DNA of 8,010 nucleotides from Spirochaetaceae bacterium (GTDB taxonomy: Bacteria > Spirochaetota > Spirochaetia > DSM-27196 > SLAA01), in assembly GCA_003564775.1 (NCBI GenBank), contig PXEI01000086.1, positions 1 through 8,010 on the forward strand. Reading direction: 5' to 3'. Made by a program: the position numbers and the translations under genes. A model generated the notes under the pieces. It had not been told where the DNA came from and did no database searches. It was given only the letters and a program-made list of their open reading frames with translations. Within the stretch, counting starts at the first letter, position 1. Each line of letters begins with the position of its first letter. Below, piece after piece: positions 1 to 5,915 of this stretch.

Positions 1-1
1 C

Positions 2-2563
2 GTGACGGTTCTCCTTGGGAACGCGGATCATCATAGGCATGAAGATGCGGTCGACCTTCTTGGCAACCAGGTCAAGGACATGCCCGTGGGCCACCTTGGC
101 CGGGAAACACACCGTGTCCGAGGGTATTGCCTGCAGCCCGCTTTCAAAGAGGGTGTAGGTGGACTCGCGCGAGACGACCGGCTCCATGCCCAGGGCGCGG
201 AACAGGGTTGTCCAGTAGGGCATGCTGTTCCAGAACTCCAGCGCCCGGGGAATGCCAATGCGCAGCGGTCGCGCTTCCGCCATCCCTGGCTCGCGCGACA
301 CTCGCGCGTCCATGCGTGTCGGTCGCGCTTCCGCCATCCCTGGCTCGCGCGAGCCAGGCTGCTTGCTGTCGGCGCTGGGCAGGCCTAAGGCCTCGTTGTA
401 GTTCTTCACCAGCAGCTGGTTGTGCAGCTTCACCATGTCCGGCACCGCATCTATGCGTGCACGTGCAGCGGTGAGCTGCTCACGTACCGCTGGGTCTGCG
501 GCCTCGCCAATGATCTCACCCCGTTCACAGCGGTTGCCGGTTATGTGGCGCACCCCACCTGCAAACTCCACAATCGTACGCATGCAGTTGTTGGTGCAGA
601 ACTTACACACCACCCCCGGCTGCTTGCTGTAGCTGAAGCTCTCAATCTCTGCCAGTCCAATGAAACTCGAGCTCGCACTCTGCCCCGCAGCTAGCTCCCC
701 AGCCTCCTGCAGCTTCCGCGTGCGTTTCTCCATGTGCGTCTTGGTCAGCAGCGCTATGCCAATGGCTCCCATCTCCCCAGGGAAGGGCGGGCGGATCACC
801 TTGCGCCCGGTGTACTGCTCTAAGGCCCGTAGCACCGCGTCGTTCTTGAAGGTGCCCCCCTGTACCACAATGCGGTCTCCCACCTGCGCGAGGTTGCTCA
901 TGCGCACAACCTTGGTGAACACATTCTCTATAATGGAGCGACACACCCCGGCGAGAATATCCTCGGTGGTGCGTCCGTTCTTTTGCTCGGTAATAATGGA
1001 GCTGTTCATAAACACCGTGCAGCGGCTGCCAAGCCGGCTTGGGTGTTCGGCGGCAAAGGCTAACGGCGCAATCTGGTCTACCGGAATCCCTAAACTGCGG
1101 GCGTAGGTCTCTATGAAACTCCCACATCCGGCACTACAGGCCTCGTTCAGCACAATCCCGGTAACCACCCCGCTCTTGAGGCTGATGGCCTTCATGTCCT
1201 GCCCACCAATGTCCAGGATAAAGCTTGCCCCCTCGGGGTGATCCTCATCCACCGCCCACTTCTGGCTTGCCCGTGCATGGGCAACCGTCTCCACGGTGTG
1301 GTAGTCAGCACCAAAGGCGCGAGCAAAAAGCTGCTCTCCGTACCCGGTGGTGCCTACCCCCAGGATCTCAAGCTCAACCCCGGCAGCCTCGTAGGCATTG
1401 CGCATCTCAATGAGGCCCTGCTTGATAACCGCAAGCGGATCACCGTGGTTGCCGGTGTAGTAGGTGTTGACCACCTCCTCCTGCTCATCTAACAGGACAA
1501 ACTTGGTGGTGGTGCTCCCCGCATCTATGCCAAGGTACACCCGCACCCGCTCACCCCGTGCGTACTCGGTGGGCCGGAACTCGGTGTGTGGGTAGCGGGC
1601 CTCAAAGGCCTGCCGGTCATCTGCGTCTGCAAAGAACCGCTCCGGGGTTGAGGGTGCATCTGCTGAGCCCTCACTGCCGGGCTCCTCTATGCGTACCCCG
1701 CTCAGTGCGCCCAGGCTCTCTACCCCGCTGTAGGCACACTGCTTGTCGGCAAACATTGCCTCTATGCTCAGCGCCGCCCCGTAGGCAACAATGATCTCAG
1801 GCCCCTCGGGAATGATAATGTCCCCCTCACCAAGACCCAGGCGCTCGGCAAACACTTCTACCAGGCGCGGGTTAAAGGTCAGCGGGCCGCCTTCAAAAAT
1901 AACCGGCGCGGTGATCTGCATCCCCTGTGCCAGACCTCCAATGGTCTGCTTGGCAATGGCGTGAAAGGTCGACAGCGCTATGTCGTCGCGGCTCACGCCC
2001 TGGTTCAACAGCGGCTGAATGTCGGTCTTGGCAAACACCCCGCAGCGGCCTGAGATCTCATACACATGCTCACCGCGGGAGGCCATCTCGTTAAACTCTT
2101 CACTCGGCACATGCAACAGCTCGGCTACCTGGTCAATAAAGGCACCGGTACCTCCGGCGCAGCTGCCGTTCATGCGCATGTCACTTGCCGCTAAGCGCCC
2201 GGTGTCCGGGTCACGGCGGAAGAAAATAACCTTTGCATCCTGCCCGCCAAGCTCAATTGCCACACTGGTGGTGGGGTGGAAGGTGCGTACTGCAATGGAG
2301 TTGGCCACCACCTCCTGAATAAAGAAGGCCCCCAGGCGCTCTGCAATCGGGGCACCGCCTGAGCCGCAGACCGCCAGCTCAAACCTGGCAGCTCCAAAGA
2401 GCTCATGTGCGGTTTCAAGCAGCTCCTGTACCGAACGCGCCTGCGCCGCGTTGTGCCGTAGGTAGTCGGAGTACACCAACTCCTTTGTCTCAGGATTCAC
2501 CACCGCTATCTTTACCGTGGTTGATCCCACGTCTATGCCTACCCAGTAATTCTGTTCTGACAC
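2..2563 (-). CDS. 2-hydroxyacyl-CoA dehydratase activase-type fusion protein (BcrAD/BadFG double ATPase), 3' end outside the window
   Basis: The frame is open from a GTG at 2563 to the window edge, giving 854 residues with no stop. Two ASKHA ATPase domains are visible. The first (about 7-270) has GIDVGSTT at 9-16, GGQDAK at 106-111, and Cys135 (NGSCAGGTG) and Cys174 (GRCGVFAKTD). The second (about 343-607) has GIDAGSTT at 345-352, GGQDMK at 453-458, Cys476/Cys480 (ACSAGCGSF) and Cys515 (SRCTVF). In HgdC-type activators, equivalent cysteines bind the 4Fe-4S cluster bridging a dimer that passes an electron to the dehydratase with ATP hydrolysis; here both halves lie in one chain. A cysteine cluster follows (C653, C656, C660, C679). 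From about 768 (RIGIPRALEFW) a DUF2229-like region begins. Fused relatives are usually around 1,400 residues or more, so a large part lies off the window. Residues 738-767 hold a repeated insert. The substrate is unknown. The GTG start is preferred because AAAGGCAG lies upstream; an in-frame ATG at 2611 lacks such a site. Confidence 0.93.
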   Translation of the reverse strand, partial: MSEQNYWVGIDVGSTTVKIAVVNPETKELVYSDYLRHNAAQARSVQELLETAHELFGAARFELAVCGSGGAPIAERLGAFFIQEVVANSIAVRTFHPTTSVAIELGGQDAKVIFFRRDPDTGRLAASDMRMNGSCAGGTGAFIDQVAELLHVPSEEFNEMASRGEHVYEISGRCGVFAKTDIQPLLNQGVSRDDIALSTFHAIAKQTIGGLAQGMQITAPVIFEGGPLTFNPRLVEVFAERLGLGEGDIIIPEGPEIIVAYGAALSIEAMFADKQCAYSGVESLGALSGVRIEEPGSEGSADAPSTPERFFADADDRQAFEARYPHTEFRPTEYARGERVRVYLGIDAGSTTTKFVLLDEQEEVVNTYYTGNHGDPLAVIKQGLIEMRNAYEAAGVELEILGVGTTGYGEQLFARAFGADYHTVETVAHARASQKWAVDEDHPEGASFILDIGGQDMKAISLKSGVVTGIVLNEACSAGCGSFIETYARSLGIPVDQIAPLAFAAEHPSRLGSRCTVFMNSSIITEQKNGRTTEDILAGVCRSIIENVFTKVVRMSNLAQVGDRIVVQGGTFKNDAVLRALEQYTGRKVIRPPFPGEMGAIGIALLTKTHMEKRTRKLQEAGELAAGQSASSSFIGLAEIESFSYSKQPGVVCKFCTNNCMRTIVEFAGGVRHITGNRCERGEIIGEAADPAVREQLTAARARIDAVPDMVKLHNQLLVKNYNEALGLPSADSKQPGSREPGMAEARPTRMDARVSREPGMAEARPLRIGIPRALEFWNSMPYWTTLFRALGMEPVVSRESTYTLFESGLQAIPSDTVCFPAKVAHGHVLDLVAKKVDRIFMPMMIRVPKENRH
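266..298 (-). repeat. 33-bp direct repeat, copy 1, inside the activase gene
   Basis: This 33-bp stretch is identical to 320-352; the flanking bases on each side differ. The two copies are 54 bp (18 codons) apart, so the activase frame is kept. On the minus strand it encodes SREPGMAEARP. The unit has TCGCGC at 269-274 and its reverse complement GCGCGA at 293-298, giving a possible hairpin. Confidence 0.9.
320..352 (-). repeat. 33-bp direct repeat, copy 2, inside the activase gene
   Basis: Exact second copy of 266-298. On the minus strand it precedes copy 1 and encodes the same SREPGMAEARP peptide. The residues between the two (TRMDARV) are rich in arginine, like the repeat itself. The insert sits in the linker between the cysteine cluster region and the conserved RIGIPRALEFW segment, where extra residues would be tolerated. 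Confidence 0.9.
339..358. repeat. 20-bp perfect palindrome within the repeat insert
   Basis: CCTGGCTCGCGCGAGCCAGG is its own reverse complement, centred between 348 and 349. It overlaps the end of repeat copy 2 and extends 6 bases beyond it. Such a GC-rich palindrome could form a hairpin in mRNA or a cruciform in DNA, and suggests that the insert derives from a palindromic repeat family. A shorter relative of its core, CTCGCGCGAG, lies at 164-173 in the same gene. Confidence 0.9.
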
Positions 2564-2570
2564 CGTATAT

Positions 2571-2578
2571 CTGCCTTT
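2571..2578 (-). promoter_or_regulatory. Weak ribosome binding site supporting the GTG start at 2563
   Basis: Read on the minus strand, AAAGGCAG lies 7 bases before the GTG, with its AGG core about 10 bases away. The match is modest. It favours GTG 2563 over the upstream in-frame ATG at 2611, which has no purine-rich stretch before it. Confidence 0.45.
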
Positions 2579-2633
2579 ATGTTGTATGGAGTATGGGCGA
2601 CGCCTCGTCATTTGTACGGGGTGGCATCGTCGT

Positions 2634-2662
2634 TTGTGGATTGATGTTGTGGAATGTAGAAA
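2634..2662 (+). promoter_or_regulatory. Possible promoter for the Gfo/Idh/MocA gene
   Basis: TTGTGG (2634-2639) and TAGAAA (2657-2662) are separated by 17 bases and read toward the oxidoreductase gene. Each is only a partial match to the sigma70 consensus (3/6 and 4/6). The predicted leader of about 80 bases would contain GGGG-AAA-CCCC at 2694-2704 as a small hairpin, or an alternative pairing of 2693-2698 with 2712-2717. I saw no confident promoter on the minus strand for the activase gene. Confidence 0.3.
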
Positions 2663-2737
2663 GGCTACGCAATTGGGCAGAGTATACCGGAATGGGGAAA
2701 CCCCGTTCAAGTCCCCATCGGCGGTACAGGTGTGCTA

Positions 2738-2747
2738 TCCTATAGGA
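2738..2747. promoter_or_regulatory. 10-bp palindrome just before the oxidoreductase start codon
   Basis: TCCTATAGGA is a perfect palindrome ending one base before ATG 2749, in the place where a ribosome binding site would be expected. TGCTAT at 2733-2738 resembles a -10 box, so a nearly leaderless transcript is conceivable. No good -35 is spaced to it, and the palindrome is short enough to be chance. Confidence 0.25.
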
Positions 2748-2748
2748 C

Positions 2749-3726
2749 ATGAACGACAAACTGGGTTGGGGCGTACTTGGTACTGGGAGGATTGCTGCGC
2801 TGCAGGTGCAGGATCTTCAAGCGGCCGGAAGCAGGGTGGCGGCAATCGGCTCGCGTCAACAGTCTGGAGCAGAGACCTTTGCGGAGCGTTTTGGAATTCC
2901 AAACCGCCACGGATCCTACGAGGCCCTGGTTTCCGACCCGGATGTCGATATTGTGTACGTGGCTACGCCACACGCCTTTCATGCCGCGAATGCCCAGATC
3001 GCCATTGAGGCAGGCAAACACCTCCTCATAGAAAAGGCTTTCACTATCACGGCGGACCAAGCCAGCGGTCTGGCGGCCGCAGCGCGGGCAAAAAACCTGT
3101 TTGTCATGGAGGCTATGTGGACCCGTTTTTTGCCAAGCATGATTCGCGTCATGGAACTCATTCATGATGGCGCAATTGGGACTCCACGCGTACTGCTTGC
3201 CGATCATAATCAGTACATTCCCCGCGCCAAGGCGGTGAGGCTCCACGACCCGGCTCTGGGTGGCGGCGCCCTGCTGGATCTGGGCGTGTATCTGATCTCC
3301 TTTGCAAGCAGCATTTTTGGCCAACCAAAGGTGGTAACCGCGCGGGGAACCCTCACCGAGGAGGGGGTAGACGAGTTAACTGCCGTGATTCTGGAGTACG
3401 ACTCGGGCGCGCAGGCCTCGCTTCACTGCGGTTTTATGGCTGCCGGGCCGAACACAGCCGCGGTTATTGGAAGTGAGGGCCGTATTGAGATTGAGTCCGT
3501 GTGGTACAACCAAACCGGCTTCACGCTGTACGACCAGTCGGGCGCGGTGGTGGAGCAGTACACCCGCAAGATTGAAGGCCGCGGCATGCAGTTTCAGGCG
3601 CTTGAGGTAGAGCGATGTATTCACGCGCGCATTGCCGAGAGTCCGGTTATGCCCCTCAGCGAAAGCATTAAAATAATGGAAACTATGGACGAGATCCGCC
3701 GCCAAATTGGAGTTGATTACTCGTAA
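2749..3726 (+). CDS. Gfo/Idh/MocA-family NAD(P)-dependent oxidoreductase
   Basis: This is a cytoplasmic oxidoreductase of 325 residues, a normal length for the family. The N-terminal Rossmann fold (about 5-120) shows the nucleotide-binding loop GVLGTGRIA at 8-16 and the family EK pair at 95-96 (LIEKAF). The segment MWTRFLP at 123-129 is typical of the trans-dihydrobenzenediol dehydrogenase-like subgroup. GGGALLDLGVY at 171-181 is the conserved motif of the C-terminal alpha/beta domain, with Tyr181 where many relatives have His. Such enzymes oxidise or reduce a sugar, inositol or diol hydroxyl with NAD(P); the substrate cannot be read from sequence. The start is the only ATG before the Rossmann fold. 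AGGA lies only one base before it, too close for normal ribosome binding. The gene is divergent from the activase gene and overlaps the next gene's end by 10 bp. Confidence 0.92.
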   Translation: MNDKLGWGVLGTGRIAALQVQDLQAAGSRVAAIGSRQQSGAETFAERFGIPNRHGSYEALVSDPDVDIVYVATPHAFHAANAQIAIEAGKHLLIEKAFTITADQASGLAAAARAKNLFVMEAMWTRFLPSMIRVMELIHDGAIGTPRVLLADHNQYIPRAKAVRLHDPALGGGALLDLGVYLISFASSIFGQPKVVTARGTLTEEGVDELTAVILEYDSGAQASLHCGFMAAGPNTAAVIGSEGRIEIESVWYNQTGFTLYDQSGAVVEQYTRKIEGRGMQFQALEVERCIHARIAESPVMPLSESIKIMETMDEIRRQIGVDYS

Positions 3727-3728
3727 TC
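3715..3728. repeat. Inverted repeat spanning the overlapping stop codons of two convergent genes
   Basis: GATTAC-TC-GTAATC is an inverted repeat with 6-bp arms and a 2-base centre. It contains the plus-strand stop at 3724-3726 and the minus-strand stop at 3717-3719. Because of the symmetry both proteins end in almost the same residues: VDYS on the plus strand and VDYE on the minus strand. The arms are too short and lack a T-tract, so this is not called a terminator. Confidence 0.8.
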
Positions 3729-4907
3729 TACGGAGTAGAGGGTGCAGGGCACCCGCCCGAGCGTCCCGGATGTCCCTTCCTGTCTCAGGTTCTCGTACTC
3801 CAGGTATGTGCGGCCTTCCTCGTGGATGAAGCCAAGCGGGAACAGGTCCGTTCCAAGTTGAGTCCCCTCCGGAAAGAGCTGGGGGCCAATATCCCACCCT
3901 GTTGGAGTGTGAATAACGGTGTAGCGGCTGCTTGCACGTTCTCCTACTTCCAGATAGGCCGGTTCCTGCAGGATCAGTGCCCACTCCTTGTCTGGGCTTG
4001 CGTCAAGCAGAGAAATAACGTACCTGATGTCGGCGTAGGTCGGAATCTGTCCGCCGTTCTCCTGTGTTACAAGCAAGGAACGCATGTTGGACGACACCGA
4101 GATTTCAGTTCCCGTGCCGTAGTCCGGCCAGAGTTCGGCGATGCAGGTGTCTTCCCAGGTACTCCCAGGGTAGATATCTGCAATCTCAAGTTGTACAATG
4201 TAGCGGAAATGCAGCCGAAGGTTCTCACTTCCGTCCAGACCCATGGCTTCCGCTTGCGGGAAGTTCCACTCACGGACATCTACAGAGTCGCGGAAAGCTC
4301 TCATGCGTGAGTGGATGAAGGATCTATCTACCGGAAGCTTGACTCGCTGGGGTTGCATGGTGTCGCTCAGGCGTATTGACACCGGATCAATCAGCGGACG
4401 TGAGTCATAGTACTCCGCAATCTCTGTTGCATACCCATCTACCATAAGACCGGCAAAGACGTGAACGCGCAACTCCTTAACTCGGTGATTCCGATAAAAG
4501 AGGTTGGTGTTCTGCGCATAGCCGTTGATAAACCCGAGTGCCTCCGGAACATGCTCTACGCCAAGGAAGTAGCTCTCTCCGATACCGGCTCCGGGTGCGC
4601 CTTCAACCCAGGCGGTTGCGGGGTTTCGATCCAGCGCCTTTTCCGGCCCGTAACGAGACGACCTCAGTACATCTTCGGCCTCCAGAACCGAGGAAGCACC
4701 CCAACGCGGCATGAATGCCTGCCCGGTGAGGGTGAACTGCACCCAGTCGCCTGACCAGTTCTCCTGCGCACCAAGATGGACCGGTATGAAAGGAGCGAAC
4801 GTAGCTATGGTGACAAACACAGCAAGAACGAACGTGCTTGCTTTCCGTGACGGGAGGATGTGAATGCGCCACACACGACTACGACACGCAACGACACTCA
4901 TACCCAT
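3717..4907 (-). CDS. Secreted discoidin-like protein with NADase-type glycan-binding domain
   Basis: The product has about 396 residues from the ATG at 4907. A basic N-terminus is followed by a hydrophobic stretch (about 25-40) and a likely signal-peptidase site after HLGA (near residue 47), so the protein is probably exported. Residues about 70-262 look like the discoidin-like 'NADase-type glycan-binding' domain: SSRYGPEKALDRNPATAW early, the NGYAQN segment in the middle and IADIYPGSTWEDTCIAEL at its end. The remaining 130 or so residues match no family I recognise. I infer binding to surface or environmental glycans; no catalytic motif is visible. Start choice is uncertain: the frame is open to a GTG at 4952, with ATGs at 4907 and 4901 and a GTG at 4874. 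The GTG at 4874 would give the most typical signal peptide. The gene is divergent from the barrel gene at 4983. Confidence 0.8.
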   Translation of the reverse strand: MGMSVVACRSRVWRIHILPSRKASTFVLAVFVTIATFAPFIPVHLGAQENWSGDWVQFTLTGQAFMPRWGASSVLEAEDVLRSSRYGPEKALDRNPATAWVEGAPGAGIGESYFLGVEHVPEALGFINGYAQNTNLFYRNHRVKELRVHVFAGLMVDGYATEIAEYYDSRPLIDPVSIRLSDTMQPQRVKLPVDRSFIHSRMRAFRDSVDVREWNFPQAEAMGLDGSENLRLHFRYIVQLEIADIYPGSTWEDTCIAELWPDYGTGTEISVSSNMRSLLVTQENGGQIPTYADIRYVISLLDASPDKEWALILQEPAYLEVGERASSRYTVIHTPTGWDIGPQLFPEGTQLGTDLFPLGFIHEEGRTYLEYENLRQEGTSGTLGRVPCTLYSVDYE

Positions 4908-4914
4908 AATTCTA
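4905..4914. promoter_or_regulatory. Back-to-back -10 elements of a possible bidirectional promoter
   Basis: CATAAT (4905-4910, plus) overlaps TAGAAT (4914 to 4909, minus), each 5/6 to TATAAT. For the plus strand, ACGACA at 4881-4886 with an 18-base spacer is a weak -35. No good -35 was found for the minus strand. If used, the minus transcript would start near 4902, making the ATG at 4901 nearly leaderless or favouring the GTG at 4874. The plus transcript would have a leader of about 65 bases containing the palindrome at 4929-4944. Confidence 0.4.
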
Positions 4915-4928
4915 CCACGGGCCTTCAA

Positions 4929-4944
4929 AACTTGGCGCCAAGTT
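4929..4944. promoter_or_regulatory. 16-bp perfect palindrome, candidate operator
   Basis: AACTTGGCGCCAAGTT is a perfect palindrome between the starts of two divergent genes. A central CG-containing symmetric site of this size is typical of operators for helix-turn-helix dimers such as LacI- or TetR-type regulators, but the regulator is unknown and no regulator gene is in the window. A tandem CTTTTCA repeat (4945-4951, 4952-4958) follows directly. Confidence 0.5.
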
Positions 4945-4982
4945 CTTTTCACTTTTCACGCCGTGCGCGGTACTTTGGTGGG

Positions 4983-5912
4983 ATGAGAACACTACATCTT
5001 TCGGCCAGTTGCTCGCCGCTCTGGTTGGCGCTCGTTCTTGTGTTGGCGGCACCCATTGGAACTACAAGTTTGTTCGGCCCGGTACCGGTGTACGCTCGCG
5101 ACACCGACTCTGCGCCCGAGCAGCATGCGGCTGGCACCCGGCAGGACTCACCTGTGCTGGTTCGTCTTGTAGCAGAAGCGGGCTTTCTTGGGGTGATCGA
5201 CCACCGTATCCGGTACAACGAAGCCGACCCGGCGTTTTTGTACCACAAGGATGGAGGCCAGGATGTGCTCTTTCCGTTCACACGCGTATCTGCAGAGCTT
5301 GAGATCAACAGGCGCCACACCGCTATATTTCTCTACCAGCCGCTGGAGATCGAGACACGAGTGGAGATGCCTGCAGGGCTTGAGGTAGACGGAGAGTCCT
5401 TTTCCGGCGATAGTTTGCGCCTGCTCTATAGTTTTCCATTCTATCGGTTGAGTTATCTGTATCGATTCCTTCATGGGAACAACTGGTGGGTCGAGGCGGG
5501 AGGCTCGTTGCAAATTCGCAACGCAAATACTGAGTTTGAGGCGCGTGGCTCGGCCAACGACGGTCAGCCCGCCTCGGGGTTCTACCGCTCGGCTGGTACC
5601 GGGCCGGTGCCGCTCATCAAGGTGCGGGCGCGTTATGAGCTGCCGCACGGGTTCTGGCTGGGTATGGAGGCCGACGGCATTTATGCCCCAATTAGTTTCC
5701 TGAACGGAAGCGACAACGACACCGTGGGCGCATTGCTCGATGCAAGCCTGCGTGCCGGATACAGGGTGAGCCCTGAACTTGATGCCTTTCTGGGCCTGCG
5801 CTACCTGGGAGGTGGTGCGGCCAATGAAGATCCGAAAGACTACACCGTGAACTGGCTCAATACCTACAGCGTGAGTCTCGGTGCGGTGGTGTCTACCGAG
5901 GGTCTGAGGTAG
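4983..5912 (+). CDS. Outer-membrane beta-barrel-like protein with signal peptide
   Basis: The product has 309 residues. The start at 4983 is chosen because it gives a good signal peptide: hydrophobic core at about 12-33 and a probable cleavage site after VYA (residue 38). GGTGGG directly before the ATG is an imperfect ribosome binding site. An in-frame ATG at 4860 would add 41 residues, bury the signal peptide and run through the divergent control region, so it is rejected. The mature part has alternating hydrophobic and polar residues with aromatic ends, for example RLSYLYRFLHGNNWWVEAGGSLQIRN at 155-180 split into two strands, WLGMEADGIYAP, LRAGYRVSPELDAFLGLRYLGG and a final YSVSLGAVV strand. 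This is the pattern of a small outer-membrane barrel of about 10-12 strands. No lipobox is seen. Exact function is unknown; a channel, adhesin or assembly role cannot be separated. Confidence 0.8.
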   Translation: MRTLHLSASCSPLWLALVLVLAAPIGTTSLFGPVPVYARDTDSAPEQHAAGTRQDSPVLVRLVAEAGFLGVIDHRIRYNEADPAFLYHKDGGQDVLFPFTRVSAELEINRRHTAIFLYQPLEIETRVEMPAGLEVDGESFSGDSLRLLYSFPFYRLSYLYRFLHGNNWWVEAGGSLQIRNANTEFEARGSANDGQPASGFYRSAGTGPVPLIKVRARYELPHGFWLGMEADGIYAPISFLNGSDNDTVGALLDASLRAGYRVSPELDAFLGLRYLGGGAANEDPKDYTVNWLNTYSVSLGAVVSTEGLR

Positions 5913-5915
5913 GCG

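Noticed and set aside
266..352. CRISPR-like interpretation of the two 33-bp repeats
   Set aside because: There are only two copies, the interval between them is 21 bp, and both are translated in frame in a conserved gene with no cas genes nearby.
642..1127. Open frame of 161 codons on the minus strand
   Set aside because: It lies out of frame inside the activase gene, whose own frame has conserved motifs throughout. Its peptide is rich in Arg, His and Gly with no recognisable domain.
2693..2717. GGGG/CCCC hairpin as a terminator or riboswitch
   Set aside because: The stem is very short, has no T-tract and resembles no known riboswitch class; it was mentioned only as a minor leader structure.
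2740..3324. Open frame of 194 codons on the minus strand opposite the oxidoreductase gene
   Set aside because: The plus-strand frame has the clear Rossmann and EK motifs of a known family; the antisense peptide has no family features.
3822..4310. Plus-strand open frame of 162 codons opposite the secreted protein gene
   Set aside because: The minus-strand frame carries the signal peptide and discoidin-like domain; the plus-strand peptide looks random.
4908..4952. GTG 4952 as the start of the secreted protein
   Set aside because: It would add a further polar extension before the signal peptide and put the 16-bp palindrome and -10 element in coding sequence.
4860..4982. Longer N-terminus for the barrel protein starting at ATG 4860
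   Set aside because: It would place 41 polar residues before the signal peptide and cover the divergent promoter region and palindrome. The start at 4983 gives a normal signal peptide.
5148..5648. Minus-strand open frame of 166 codons opposite the barrel gene
   Set aside because: The plus-strand frame shows strand-like periodicity and a signal peptide. The antisense peptide has scattered Cys and Arg and no family features.
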